64,000 bases of DNA. It comes from Arthrobacter sp. H-02-3 (GTDB taxonomy: Bacteria; Actinomycetota; Actinomycetes; Actinomycetales; Micrococcaceae). The notes below the pieces were generated by a model. That model worked only from the letters and a program-made list of their open reading frames with translations. It made no database searches and had not been told where the DNA came from. Below, piece by piece: positions 52,801 to 61,813 of the stretch (positions are counted from its first letter, which is position 1; every line of letters starts with the position of its first letter). Made by a program: the position numbers and the translations under genes. Location: assembly GCF_003097355.1 (NCBI RefSeq), contig NZ_PYUI01000007.1:124001-188000 (forward strand), written 5' to 3'.

Positions 52801-54051
52801 CTAGGCGCGGTTCGCGGTGTGCCGGACAAACGTTTCCCGGGCCGGGAGCCACACAGCGGCGGCGGCCAGCAGCATGCCGCCCGTGACGCCGAAGGCCCAG
52901 CCGTAGCCCAGACGGTCCGCCAGCAGCCCGGCCACGACGGGTCCGACGATCGCGCCGCTGTCAGAGGCCATCTGGAAGACGGCCAGGACGCGGCCGCCGG
53001 AACGCTCATTGCCGATCACGTCGGCGATGGCAGCCTGCTGGGCCGGTCCCAACAGCCCGGAGCCGATCCCCGCACAGGCGGACGCGAGCAGGAACCAAGG
53101 CAGCTGGTGAGTGAACCCGATAGCCGCCGTAGCCGTGCCGGTGACCACCAGTCCGGCGAGCAGGAGCGGCTTGCGGCCGAGGCTGTCCGCGAGCCGGCCG
53201 GAGAACGTCAGCGCCACCGCGTTGCCGCCCGCAAACACGGCCAGTGCCCAGCCGGCCGATTCCGGACCGGCGCCGAGGGCCACGACGGCGAATAGCGGCA
53301 CCGTCGCCATCCGCACCCCGAAGGTGGCCCAGCCATTGGCGAAGCTCGAAAACAGGCCGGCCCGGTACGCGCTGTCCCGCAGCGCGTCTTTCAGTTCCAT
53401 CGCCGGGGCCGTGGCGCCGGGCTCCCGCGAGGCGGCCGGGACGTGGCTGAGCTGGGTCTGCACCACGATGGCCGCCAGCACGAGGGCGGCCGCGTAAGCA
53501 AGGAACGGCACGCGCAGGCCGAAGTTGGCGAGCAGGCCGCCGACGATCGGTCCGCAGACGTTGCCGATCAGGAATGCCGAGGCGTAGGCCCCGGAGACGC
53601 GGCCGCGGCTTTTCGGCGGCGCGAGCCGGACCACGAGCGCCATGGATGCCACGGTAAACATCACCGACCCCGCCCCGCCGAGCCCGCGGAAGATCAGGAG
53701 CTGCCAGTAGTCCTGGGCGAAGGCGCAGGCCGCCGTCGACGCCGCCACAATCAGCAGACCGGCAACGTAGACGGGCCGTTCGCCGAACTTTACGATCAGC
53801 GCGCCGCCGGCCGGGGCGAAGACCAGCCGCATGAAGGCGAAGATGCTCACGATCACCGCCGCCGCCGTCGCGCCGACGTTGAAAGTGGTCGCGAACTGGG
53901 GGAGTACCGGCGCGACAAGGCCAAAGCCGATCGCGATCAGGAAGGCCGCCACCAGCATCACCTTGATGTCCCGGGGAAGCCGGGAACGCCCGTGCGCCAC
54001 GGCGGGCAGCTTGGGGGCGGCTTCGCCGGCGGGGCGGGAGGTCTTGCTCAT
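52801..54051 (-). CDS. MFS transporter, drug-efflux type
   Basis: The 416-residue protein has 12 predicted membrane helices. Motif A occurs as VKFGERPVYVAG and again as GRLADSLGRKPLLLAGL, and RGLGGAGSVMF lies in helix 4, as in DHA-type multidrug exporters. Residue GPIVGGLLANFGLRVPFL is the motif C-like segment of helix 5 (antiporters). Substrate unknown. It is divergent from amtB across 249 bases that hold a GlnR-like site nearer to this gene, so it could share nitrogen control. Confidence 0.87.
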   Translation of the reverse strand: MSKTSRPAGEAAPKLPAVAHGRSRLPRDIKVMLVAAFLIAIGFGLVAPVLPQFATTFNVGATAAAVIVSIFAFMRLVFAPAGGALIVKFGERPVYVAGLLIVAASTAACAFAQDYWQLLIFRGLGGAGSVMFTVASMALVVRLAPPKSRGRVSGAYASAFLIGNVCGPIVGGLLANFGLRVPFLAYAAALVLAAIVVQTQLSHVPAASREPGATAPAMELKDALRDSAYRAGLFSSFANGWATFGVRMATVPLFAVVALGAGPESAGWALAVFAGGNAVALTFSGRLADSLGRKPLLLAGLVVTGTATAAIGFTHQLPWFLLASACAGIGSGLLGPAQQAAIADVIGNERSGGRVLAVFQMASDSGAIVGPVVAGLLADRLGYGWAFGVTGGMLLAAAAVWLPARETFVRHTANRA

Positions 54052-54120
54052 AGTGCGTTAGTCCTTGGGGAGAAGAGGGGCCGGCGGGCTGCTGGTCCTA
54101 AAGCGCGGGATTATGCGGAT

Positions 54121-54158
54121 GAAACATAACCGTAACAAGTGTGAGATGCACCATTTAC
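54121..54158 (+). promoter_or_regulatory. GlnR-like binding site upstream of amtB
   Basis: GAAAC (54121), GTAAC (54132), GAGAT (54143) and TTTAC (54154) occur at exact 11-base intervals with six-base spacers. This matches the alternating GTnAC-n6-GAAAC pattern of actinobacterial GlnR, the first two blocks perfectly and the last two imperfectly. It ends 142 bases before amtB. Confidence 0.5.
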
Positions 54159-54300
54159 GTCCGGGAGGTTCTTGTAACAACCCGGCAATCTAAATCCTCC
54201 GCCAGCGAAACACGGCCCCGCGAAACTCGATGTAGAACGCAAATAATGCGTTGGGACCGGCGGACTACTCCGCACCTAATAGCAAGAGAGGACGTAGACC

Positions 54301-55665
54301 ATGGAACTCACCGCAGGTCTCGTTTGGCTCCTGGTCGCCGCGGCACTCGTGCTGTTCATGACCCCGGGTCTAGCATTCTTCTACGGCGGCATGACTCGTG
54401 CCAAGTCGGCTTTGAACATGATGATGATGAGCTTCGTCGCCATTGGAACCGTCGGGATCATGTGGGTCCTGTGGGGCGCTTCGATGGCCACGGCCAACGA
54501 GGACAACTTCTTCCAGATCTTCGCCAACCCGTTCAGCCACTTCGGCCTCCACGGTTTCACCGAACCAGCTGACCTGCTTAAGGTCGGCTACGCGGCCACG
54601 TTCGCCATCATCACTGTGGCCCTGATCTCCGGTGCGGTCGCCGACCGTGCCAAGTTCTCCGCCTGGGTGGTCTTCACCCCGATCTGGGCAACGCTGGTTT
54701 ACGCCCCGATGGCCTTCATGGTCTGGGGCGGCGGTCTCTTCTCTGCCAGCGGCTGGTTCGGCCAGACGTTCGCGCCGGTCATCGACTTCGCCGGCGGCAC
54801 CGTGGTCCACATCAACGCCGGCGTCGCGGGCCTCATCCTGGTCCTGATCATCGGCAACCGCAAGGGCTTCGGCAAGGACCCGAACCACCGCCCGCACAAT
54901 ATTCCGTTCGTCATGCTCGGTGCCGCGATCCTGTGGTTCGGCTGGTTCGGCTTCAACGCCGGTGCCGCCGCGACCGTTGAGCAGGCCGGCCTGATCTGGA
55001 TCAACACCCTGGCCGCCCCGGCCGCCGCCATGCTCGGCTGGCTCGCCGTGGAACGCTTCCGCGACGGCCACCCGACGTCCCTCGGTGCCGCCTCCGGTGT
55101 GGTCGCCGGCCTGGTCGCCATCACCCCGGCTTGTGCCAACGTCTCCCCGCTCGGTGCGATCGCCCTCGGCGTCGTCGCCGGTGTGGCCTCCGCGCTCGCC
55201 GTCGGCCTGAAGTTCAAGTTCGGCTACGACGACTCGCTCGACGTCGTCGGTGTCCACCTCGTCTCCGGTGTTGTCGGCACCGTGGCGATCGGCTTCCTGG
55301 CCACCCCGACCCAGGGCACCGCGGGCCTGTTCTACGGCGGCGGCACCACGCAGTTGGTCGCCCAGACCCTCGCCGCAGTGTTCTCGATCGTCTTCACCGC
55401 CGTGATGACGTTCATCATCGCCTTCCCGATCCACAAGCTCATGGGCTTCCGGGTCTCCCAGGAACAGGAAGTCGTCGGTGTGGACCTGAGCCTGCACGCA
55501 GAGACCGCTTACGAGTTCGGCGTCGGCGGCCACGGCGGCAGCTTCCAGCCGCTGCACGAACTCATCACCGGCAAGCCGGGCGAAGACGCAGTCTCCGCAG
55601 CCCCGATGGACGTCACGTCCAACGGCAAGAAGAACGCAACGGGTAAGGAAAGTGTGGGGGCATGA
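54301..55665 (+). CDS. amtB: Ammonium transporter
   Basis: The 454-residue protein shows the Amt family pattern: FYGGMTRAKSALNMMMMSF, the pore-lining twin histidines in GGTVVHINAGVAGL and DVVGVHLVSGVVGT, and WFGWFGFNAGAAA. Eleven membrane helices are expected. It conducts ammonium/ammonia across the membrane. ATG at 54301 has GAGAGGA about nine bases upstream. The stop overlaps the glnB start by four bases (ATGA), the classic amtB-glnK/glnB coupling. Confidence 0.97.
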   Translation: MELTAGLVWLLVAAALVLFMTPGLAFFYGGMTRAKSALNMMMMSFVAIGTVGIMWVLWGASMATANEDNFFQIFANPFSHFGLHGFTEPADLLKVGYAATFAIITVALISGAVADRAKFSAWVVFTPIWATLVYAPMAFMVWGGGLFSASGWFGQTFAPVIDFAGGTVVHINAGVAGLILVLIIGNRKGFGKDPNHRPHNIPFVMLGAAILWFGWFGFNAGAAATVEQAGLIWINTLAAPAAAMLGWLAVERFRDGHPTSLGAASGVVAGLVAITPACANVSPLGAIALGVVAGVASALAVGLKFKFGYDDSLDVVGVHLVSGVVGTVAIGFLATPTQGTAGLFYGGGTTQLVAQTLAAVFSIVFTAVMTFIIAFPIHKLMGFRVSQEQEVVGVDLSLHAETAYEFGVGGHGGSFQPLHELITGKPGEDAVSAAPMDVTSNGKKNATGKESVGA

Positions 55666-56000
55666 AACTGATCACGGCAATCGTCCGTCCGGAAAAGCTG
55701 GAGGCTATTCGCGAAGGTCTCGAAGCCTACGGTGTGCAGGGCCTGACGGTCAGTGCAGCCAGCGGCTACGGCCGGCAGCGCGGCTACACCGAGGTGTACC
55801 GCGGGGCTGAGTACAACGTGGACCTCCTGCCCAAGATCCGGGTAGAAGTCCTGGCCACCGACGAACAGGCGGACGACATCCTCGACGTCATCATCGCCAG
55901 TTCGAACACCGGCCGGGCCGGCGACGGCAAGGTCTGGACGATGGATGTGTTCGAGGCCGTCAGGGTCCGCACCGGAGAGCGCGGCGCGGCAGCTATCTAG
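55662..56000 (+). CDS. glnB: Nitrogen regulatory PII protein
   Basis: The 112-residue protein has the PII pattern with the modifiable tyrosine 51 in RGAEYNVDLLPK (T-loop), GYGRQRGYTEVY before it and TGRAGDGKVWTMDV (ATP-binding). PII senses 2-oxoglutarate and ATP/ADP and gates AmtB by inserting its T-loop. Being translationally coupled to amtB it is functionally GlnK-like. In many actinobacteria glnD follows; here a terminator and zwf follow instead, so the modifying enzyme must be elsewhere or absent. Confidence 0.97.
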   Translation: MKLITAIVRPEKLEAIREGLEAYGVQGLTVSAASGYGRQRGYTEVYRGAEYNVDLLPKIRVEVLATDEQADDILDVIIASSNTGRAGDGKVWTMDVFEAVRVRTGERGAAAI

Positions 56001-56050
56001 CTGCACCCGCTCCGCCGCGGAACGCGGCACTGACACAGCGGTCCTGACAC

Positions 56051-56086
56051 AGCGGGCCGGATGCCTGAAAAGGCATCCGGCCCGCT
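56051..56086. terminator. Terminator after glnB
   Basis: AGCGGGCCGGATGCCT (56051-56066) and AGGCATCCGGCCCGCT (56071-56086) form a perfect 16-bp stem with a GAAA loop, followed by TCGTCGTTT. It lies between convergent glnB and zwf and may serve both. Confidence 0.93.
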
Positions 56087-56148
56087 TCGTCGTTTCTGCG
56101 GTCGCCTCCAGCGGGTTGCGCGCTACTAAGCGGCCTTGTCGCGTCCGC

Positions 56149-57537
56149 CTAGGCCGGCCAGTCCTCCGGGCCGGAGGTCCCGGCGGGATAGTCCTCCAAC
56201 GGCACATGTCCGGCCGCCCAGGACTTCAGTACCGGGTCCAGGATGCGCCAGCAGTCCTCGGCGGTGTCCGCCCGCACTGAGAGCAGCGGATCGCCGGTGA
56301 GGACGCCCTCCAGCACTTCACCGTACGGCAGGAGCTCGGAAGCGCTCAGCTCGGCCTGCAGGGTGGCCCGGTCCAGGCTCAGGACATCGCCGGGGCCGTT
56401 CACATCGACGTCGAACTTCAGCGTGTCCGGGCCAAAACCGATCCGCAGCTGGTTGGGGGCGTCCACGCCGCTGAACCCCTTCGGCAGATGCGGCACCGGC
56501 CGGAACGTCACCACGGCTTCCTTGCGCTTGGTGCCCAGCGCTTTGCCCGAACGCAGGATGAACGGCACGCCCTGCCAGCGCCAGTTGTCGATCCCGAGCT
56601 GCACCTCGGCGAGGGTTTCGGTGTCCCTGGCCGGGTCCACCCCGGTTTCCTTGGCGTAGTCCGGGACCTTCCGGCCGTCGATGGAACCGGCCGTGTAGCG
56701 TGCCCGGCGGGTACTTTGGCGGTACGGGGCCTTGATGCTGCTGGCGCGCAGCACCGTGGCAATGGCATCGCGCAGGTCGCGTTCGTCCACGGACGCCGGG
56801 GGCTCGATCGCCATGAGCGCCATGATCTCCAGCAGATGGCTTTGGATCATGTCCCGCAGGGCGCCGGCGCCGTCGTAGTAGCGGGCCCGGCCCTCCAGGG
56901 CGAGGTCTTCGTCGAATACGATCTCGACCTTTTCGATGTACTGACGGTTCCACACCGGCTCCAGGAACGTGTTCGCGAAGCGCAGGCCCAGGATGTTCAG
57001 GACGGTTGCCTTGCCCAGGAAGTGGTCCACCCGGTGGATGTGGTCCTCCGGGACCAGCGCCGCCAGCGTCTTGTTCAGGTGCCGGGCGGACTGCTCGTCC
57101 GAGCCGAACGGCTTCTCCATCACCAGCCGGGTCCCGGCGGGCACGTCTTCCGGGGCCAGCGCCTCGCACGCGAGCTGGCTGACGTGCGGCGGAAGGGCGA
57201 AGTAGACGGCTACGGGGCCCTCCAGCTCCTTCAGCAGCCCGGCGAGCTGCCCGCCGGCGGTGACGTCGAGCTGGTGGTACGTGCTCTCTTGGCGGATCCG
57301 CTTCAGCTCATGCTTGCCCTCGGTATCGGCCTGCGAGTTCTCGTCCGCGAAAGATTCCTCGATCCGCTCCAGCCACTGCTCGGCCGTCCACGGGTCGGAT
57401 CCGGCACCGACTAACGCGAGGCCGTCTGCGCGGCCCCGGGCCACCAGGCGGGCGAGTCCGGGAAGCAGGAGCCTGCCGGTGAGATCGCCCGAGGCACCCA
57501 GGATGAGGAGGGTTTTTACAGTTAATTGGCTGGTCAC
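56149..57537 (-). CDS. zwf: Glucose-6-phosphate dehydrogenase
   Basis: The 462-residue protein has the NADP loop LLILGASGDLTGRLLLPG, MEKPFGSDEQSARHLN, the active-site segment RVDHFLGKA with the catalytic histidine and lysine, NILGLRFANTFLEPVWNR and GYEVL-type C-terminal strand forms. The PROSITE-type signature DHYLGK[EQK] deviates here to DHFLGKA. The enzyme makes 6-phosphogluconolactone and NADPH from glucose 6-phosphate. It stands alone without opcA, pgl or tal, so it may be a secondary isozyme. GTG at 57537 has no Shine-Dalgarno sequence. Confidence 0.9.
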   Translation of the reverse strand: MTSQLTVKTLLILGASGDLTGRLLLPGLARLVARGRADGLALVGAGSDPWTAEQWLERIEESFADENSQADTEGKHELKRIRQESTYHQLDVTAGGQLAGLLKELEGPVAVYFALPPHVSQLACEALAPEDVPAGTRLVMEKPFGSDEQSARHLNKTLAALVPEDHIHRVDHFLGKATVLNILGLRFANTFLEPVWNRQYIEKVEIVFDEDLALEGRARYYDGAGALRDMIQSHLLEIMALMAIEPPASVDERDLRDAIATVLRASSIKAPYRQSTRRARYTAGSIDGRKVPDYAKETGVDPARDTETLAEVQLGIDNWRWQGVPFILRSGKALGTKRKEAVVTFRPVPHLPKGFSGVDAPNQLRIGFGPDTLKFDVDVNGPGDVLSLDRATLQAELSASELLPYGEVLEGVLTGDPLLSVRADTAEDCWRILDPVLKSWAAGHVPLEDYPAGTSGPEDWPA

Positions 57538-57689
57538 CTAAGCCAGCATGCCATCCTGAAGGCTCATCTTGGTACCCTAGATAGTCGAGTCCCGTTGTCG
57601 AGGCGGTTCGTTCAGGCGAACACCAGTCACGACGCTGGCGTGCCGGACCGGCCGCCACCTGTAGATCCACTGAAAGAAGTGCACGGCGC

Positions 57690-59279
57690 GTGTTCAATTC
57701 ACTCTCTGACCGGTTGACAGCAACCTTCAAGAATCTGCGTGGCAAGGGCCGCCTGACCGAGGCGGACGTTGACGCCACCGTCCGGGAGATCCGGCGTGCC
57801 CTCCTGGACGCCGACGTCGCCGTGCCCGTGGTCCGGGAGTTCACCGGCCGCGTGCGTGAGCGTGCCCTCGGCGCCGAGGTATCCGGCGCGCTGAACCCGA
57901 GCCAGCAGATCGTGAAGATCGTCAACGAGGAACTCGTGGAGATCCTCGGCGGCGAGACCCGCCGGATCCGCCTGGCCAAGACCGGGCCCACCATCATCAT
58001 GCTGGCCGGCCTCCAGGGCGCCGGTAAGACCACCCTGGCCGGCAAGCTGTCCAAGTGGCTCAAGGCCCAGGGCCACAGCCCGATGCTCGTTGCCTGCGAC
58101 CTTCAGCGCCCCAACGCCGTCACCCAGCTGCAGGTGGTCGGCCAGCGCGCCGGCGTGCCCGTCTTCGCCCCGCACCCGGGCGCCACGTCCACCGAACTTG
58201 ACCACCCCGCCGGTGACCCGGTCGCCGTCGCTCGCGCCGGCGTCGAGGAAGCCAAGCGCACCCTCCACGACGTCGTGATCGTGGACACCGCCGGCCGTCT
58301 CGGCGTCGACGCCGACATGATGGAACAGGCGCGCCAGATCCGCCGCGCCATCGTCCCCAACGAAGTCCTGTTCGTCATCGACTCCATGATCGGCCAGGAC
58401 GCCGTCAACACGGCAATGGCCTTCGACGAGGGCGTCAACTTCACCGGCATCGTGCTGTCCAAGCTCGACGGCGACGCCCGCGGCGGTGCCGCGCTCTCCG
58501 TCGCGTCGGTCACCGGCAAGCCGGTCATGTTCGCGTCCACCGGCGAAGGCCTGGACGACTTCGAGCTCTTCCACCCGGACCGCATGGCCTCGCGCATCCT
58601 CGACATGGGTGACGTCCTCACCCTGATCGAGCAGGCCGAGAAATCCTGGGACAAGGACGAGGCCGCCCGGATGGCGAAGAAGTTCGCCGACCAGGAAGAC
58701 TTCACCCTGGACGACTTCCTCGCCCAGATGCAGCAGATCCGCAACATGGGCTCCATGAAGAAGATGCTCATGATGATGCCGGGTGCACAGAACATCCGGC
58801 AGCAACTGGAGCAGTTCGACGAGCGCGAGATCGACCGGGTCGAGGCCATTGTCCGCTCGATGACCCCGCACGAGCGCGTGGCACCCAAGATCATCAACGG
58901 CTCCCGCCGGGCCCGCATCGCCCGCGGCTCGGGTGTGCACGTCTCCGAGGTCAACGGCCTGCTGGAGCGCTTCGCCCAGGCCCAGAAGATGATGAAGAAG
59001 ATGGCCGCCGGCGGCGGCATGCCCGGAATGCCGGGGATGCCCGGCATGGGTGGCGGGGGAGGCGCCCGCAAGGGTGCCAAGTCAGCGCCCAAGAAGAAGG
59101 CCCGCTCCGGCAACCCGGCCAAGGCCGCGCAGGAACTGCGCGACGCCGAGGCCCGGCGTGCGGCCGGCGCCAAGGCCCTGCCCACCGGAGCGTCGTTCGG
59201 CCAGCAGGGCGGCGACTTCGATCCGTCCCAGCTGAACCTGCCCAAGGGCTTCGACAAGTTCCTCGGCGGCAGCAAATAG
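57690..59279 (+). CDS. ffh: Signal recognition particle protein Ffh
   Basis: The 529-residue protein has the N domain, the GTPase motifs GLQGAGKTTLAGKL, ACDLQRPNAVTQL, DTAGRLGVD and SKLDGDARGGAAL, and a methionine-rich M domain (about 330-470) including QNIRQQLEQ and RRARIARGSGVHVSEVN, then a Gly/Met-rich tail with basic repeats. With SRP RNA it recognises signal sequences on ribosomes and docks at FtsY. GTG at 57690 is the conserved start (FNSLSDRL). Confidence 0.97.
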   Translation: MFNSLSDRLTATFKNLRGKGRLTEADVDATVREIRRALLDADVAVPVVREFTGRVRERALGAEVSGALNPSQQIVKIVNEELVEILGGETRRIRLAKTGPTIIMLAGLQGAGKTTLAGKLSKWLKAQGHSPMLVACDLQRPNAVTQLQVVGQRAGVPVFAPHPGATSTELDHPAGDPVAVARAGVEEAKRTLHDVVIVDTAGRLGVDADMMEQARQIRRAIVPNEVLFVIDSMIGQDAVNTAMAFDEGVNFTGIVLSKLDGDARGGAALSVASVTGKPVMFASTGEGLDDFELFHPDRMASRILDMGDVLTLIEQAEKSWDKDEAARMAKKFADQEDFTLDDFLAQMQQIRNMGSMKKMLMMMPGAQNIRQQLEQFDEREIDRVEAIVRSMTPHERVAPKIINGSRRARIARGSGVHVSEVNGLLERFAQAQKMMKKMAAGGGMPGMPGMPGMGGGGGARKGAKSAPKKKARSGNPAKAAQELRDAEARRAAGAKALPTGASFGQQGGDFDPSQLNLPKGFDKFLGGSK

Positions 59280-59288
59280 CCACCGCAC

Positions 59289-59326
59289 GCTGATGCCGCC
59301 GGGGCTGTGTCGCCGGCGGCATCAGC
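59289..59326 (+). terminator. Terminator after ffh
   Basis: GCTGATGCCGCCGG and CCGGCGGCATCAGC form a 14-bp stem with a 10-base loop, nine bases after the ffh stop. There is no T-run. Confidence 0.8.
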
Positions 59327-59338
59327 ACTGAAGTGCCA

Positions 59339-59344
59339 TAGGGT
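59339..59344 (+). promoter_or_regulatory. -10 box of the alpha/beta-hydrolase gene, leaderless arrangement
   Basis: TAGGGT is followed by exactly six bases and ATG at 59351; there is no Shine-Dalgarno sequence. Confidence 0.55.
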
Positions 59345-59350
59345 TAGACC

Positions 59351-60085
59351 ATGTTCAAGCAGCGCGTAGTCTTCGTCCACGGGGCTGGCAGCTTTGGGGC
59401 CGCCGCGTGGCCAAAGCAGCACGGGATGGCGCTGGACTACGACGCCCTGTTCCTGCGCCGGCACGGGTTTGACCCCGTTGCGGAACCGCTTGAATCCGAC
59501 TTCGCCGCCGACGCCGCCATCGTGCTCGCATCACTGGCGGACGACGGCCGCGGCGAGGCCGGCGGCCACGTGGTGGCCCACTCGCAGGGCGCCATCGCCG
59601 CCATGATCGCCGCCGTCGAGCGCCCCGACCTCGTCCAGTCCCTGACCCTGGTGGAACCGGCCTGCCTGTCCTTGACCGCGGAGCTCCCGGCCACCGCCGC
59701 GCACCGGGCGCTCATGCAGCCGCTTTTCGATGTCCGGCACAACCTCAGCGACGACGACTTCCAGCGCGAATATATCCGCCGTGTCTTCGCCGCCGACGCC
59801 CCGGGGGCCACGACGCCGGAGGCCCTCCGGGCCGCACGCCGGCTCCGCCTGCAGGCTCCGCCGTGGGACGCGCCGCTGCAGATCGTGCCCGGCGTGCCGA
59901 CGCTGGTCCTGACCGGCGGCTGGGAACCCCTCTACGAGGAAATCGCGGGCTACCTGCGCGAGACCGGCGCCTTGCACCGCACCGCCCCGGGCGGACACCG
60001 GCCCCAGGATTCCACCGAAGGGGACCGGGTCATCCGCTCGTTCATCGGCGAGGTCAGTCGGCTCCAGCATGCCCGGGCTTCCTGA
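59351..60085 (+). CDS. Alpha/beta-hydrolase-fold protein
   Basis: The 244-residue protein has VVFVHGAGSFG (oxyanion region), the nucleophile elbow in VVAHSQGAIAAM with serine, LTLVEPACLSL, and TAPGGHRPQDS with a likely catalytic histidine near residue 216. No signal peptide is present, so it is cytoplasmic. Substrate is unknown. The gene stands alone between the ffh terminator and a minus-strand membrane-protein gene. Confidence 0.85.
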   Translation: MFKQRVVFVHGAGSFGAAAWPKQHGMALDYDALFLRRHGFDPVAEPLESDFAADAAIVLASLADDGRGEAGGHVVAHSQGAIAAMIAAVERPDLVQSLTLVEPACLSLTAELPATAAHRALMQPLFDVRHNLSDDDFQREYIRRVFAADAPGATTPEALRAARRLRLQAPPWDAPLQIVPGVPTLVLTGGWEPLYEEIAGYLRETGALHRTAPGGHRPQDSTEGDRVIRSFIGEVSRLQHARAS

Positions 60086-60138
60086 GAACTAGCGTCCCCC
60101 AAGCGGGGTGTCGTTTCGCCTCCGACGGGCAGCCCAGG

Positions 60139-60753
60139 CTATGCACGATCCTCCAGGAAGGGAATGCGAGGCCGCCTCGCTAGGATCAGGTCGGCAAGCG
60201 ACATTCCAGTTTCCCTGTTCTGCCTTCCGGAAGGCACCAAACGGATGATTGCGACATACGGGGTGTCCCGCGATTCAATCTCAATGACCAACAGGGCACG
60301 GCGACTAAGTGGCCTCCGCAGGGTATCCATTCTCACTGAGACAACCCGCTCCCAAGGCACGATTCCGAAATAGACTGGTCGCCGTCGTTGTCTGACCAGC
60401 TGGAGACCGCGGGCGTCTGCGACCAGGTCCAGGATGAATCCCCTCCCTTTCGTCTTTGATATCAACGGCCCTTTCTTGAGGAATCTCCCGAGTTCCTGCC
60501 CGGTCCAAAAGGTGTCGACAACAAGGGCTCCAGGATGGTCTTTCTGCAGCCGCGTCTTGAATGTTCTCGCACTGTGGAACAGCCACGCCAACCAGGGCGG
60601 TATGGCAACCGCCATGATGAGCAGGGCCACCCCAAAGACCTTGAGACCGTCCGGATAGCTGATGGCTTCGTGGAACTTGACGACAAGTTTGACGAGAAGG
60701 GCCGCAACTCCCATGACCCCCAGTGCCGTGCCCAGCGGACGCTTCATACTCAT
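60139..60753 (-). CDS. Membrane protein of unknown function with C-terminal beta domain
   Basis: The 204-residue protein has two membrane helices (about 8-26 and 38-60), a short basic loop and a beta-rich cytoplasmic domain (about 70-190) with alternating hydrophobic strands such as VYFGIVPWERVVSVRM and ALLVIEIES, resembling a PH-like (bPH/YdbT-type) domain. I cannot assign it. ATG at 60753 and 60747 both follow GGGGGAGG at usable spacing. Confidence 0.65.
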   Translation of the reverse strand: MSMKRPLGTALGVMGVAALLVKLVVKFHEAISYPDGLKVFGVALLIMAVAIPPWLAWLFHSARTFKTRLQKDHPGALVVDTFWTGQELGRFLKKGPLISKTKGRGFILDLVADARGLQLVRQRRRPVYFGIVPWERVVSVRMDTLRRPLSRRALLVIEIESRDTPYVAIIRLVPSGRQNRETGMSLADLILARRPRIPFLEDRA

Positions 60754-60808
60754 TAGACCTCCCCCAAAAGGCCGGCCATGCTGGCCGCGATACTGGTTTG
60801 AGCAACCG

Positions 60809-61768
60809 CTAGCCGGGGATCCCGCCGCGGGCGCTTCTTTCGGCGAGACGCTCGAGTTGCCGTGAGTGAACGTCGCTCACCCAGTCCCAGCCCTCTTGAG
60901 CCGAGGGGCCGACGCGCGGGTCGCTCGGATCACGTGCGTCACGCAAGGCGTGCACATATGCCAAATCCTGATCGATCCGTGCGTGGACCTGGTCGGTTCC
61001 TCCGACGGACCCGTGCCCGGGGATGACGACATCGACGTCACCGGCCACGCTCGCCAGCAGATGCAGCGCGGCGAGGTAATCCTCGATCGGGTCAGCGGTG
61101 TCGCTCAGGTCGAGCATTGGAATCAGGACATCGGAAAGCATGTCCCCGGCGACAAGAACCCCTCGTTCCTCAATCAACAGCGCCGCATGGCCAGGGGCGT
61201 GCGCCTGATGCTCGAGGATCCGCACAGGAGGGCCATCCCAGGGAATCTGCACAGCCCCGACTGGCAGGCCGGTGATGAGGCCGAGCAGGTCCATCGGCAC
61301 CTGAGCGGGGATGCCGAGCCGATGTGAATCGATGCCGTGCGACAGCCGCTCGCGGGCCGTATCCGAGCAGAGCGCGGTGCCCCAACGGACAGGAGCTCCA
61401 AAACCGGGGTGCCAGAGCAAGTGATCCCAATGCGGATGCGTCGAGAATCCCGCCGCAACGGCCTGACCCGAATCGGACAGATCCTTCGCGAGGCAGGCCA
61501 TCTCGGCGTCGTGCACACCGGCGTCGATGAGCAACACGCCAGCCCGCCCCTGCACGACCACGGCGTTGCTCTGGCAGAACCCGCTCTCGTGGACCAGCAC
61601 ACCATCCGCAACCTGCCTCAGCACGGGTGAAATAGTAGCTTGCCCGGCGCCGGCCCACAATGATTCGCGGGAACGGGCCGCCTGGAGGTCACTGAGTCGT
61701 TGCCCGATGGCTTCACATCCGAGGCCGTCCAGGCGCGTGAACGTCGTCGGGTCAGGCATCCGAGGCAT
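60809..61768 (-). CDS. Metallo-beta-lactamase-fold hydrolase
   Basis: The 319-residue protein has the metal-binding HPHWDH, a later histidine in APGHAALLIE, an aspartate in VLVAGDMLSD and VIPGHGSVGG, the full set of an MBL-fold dinuclear metal site. The N-terminal 60 residues are extra and unassigned. No signal peptide, so probably cytoplasmic. Substrate unknown; the pattern is nearer to hydrolases of the glyoxalase II/lactonase type than to true beta-lactamases. ATG at 61768 lacks a Shine-Dalgarno sequence. Confidence 0.85.
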   Translation of the reverse strand: MPRMPDPTTFTRLDGLGCEAIGQRLSDLQAARSRESLWAGAGQATISPVLRQVADGVLVHESGFCQSNAVVVQGRAGVLLIDAGVHDAEMACLAKDLSDSGQAVAAGFSTHPHWDHLLWHPGFGAPVRWGTALCSDTARERLSHGIDSHRLGIPAQVPMDLLGLITGLPVGAVQIPWDGPPVRILEHQAHAPGHAALLIEERGVLVAGDMLSDVLIPMLDLSDTADPIEDYLAALHLLASVAGDVDVVIPGHGSVGGTDQVHARIDQDLAYVHALRDARDPSDPRVGPSAQEGWDWVSDVHSRQLERLAERSARGGIPG

Positions 61769-61775
61769 GAACAGA

Positions 61776-61785
61776 TGACGTCATG
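61776..61785. repeat. Perfect 10-bp palindrome upstream of the MBL-fold gene
   Basis: ATGACGTCAT lies seven bases before the start codon of the gene ending at 61768 on the minus strand. It could be an operator, but a single short palindrome can occur by chance. Confidence 0.4.
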
Positions 61786-61813
61786 CCCACCGAGCCGACT
61801 GATTTCGTGGGCG

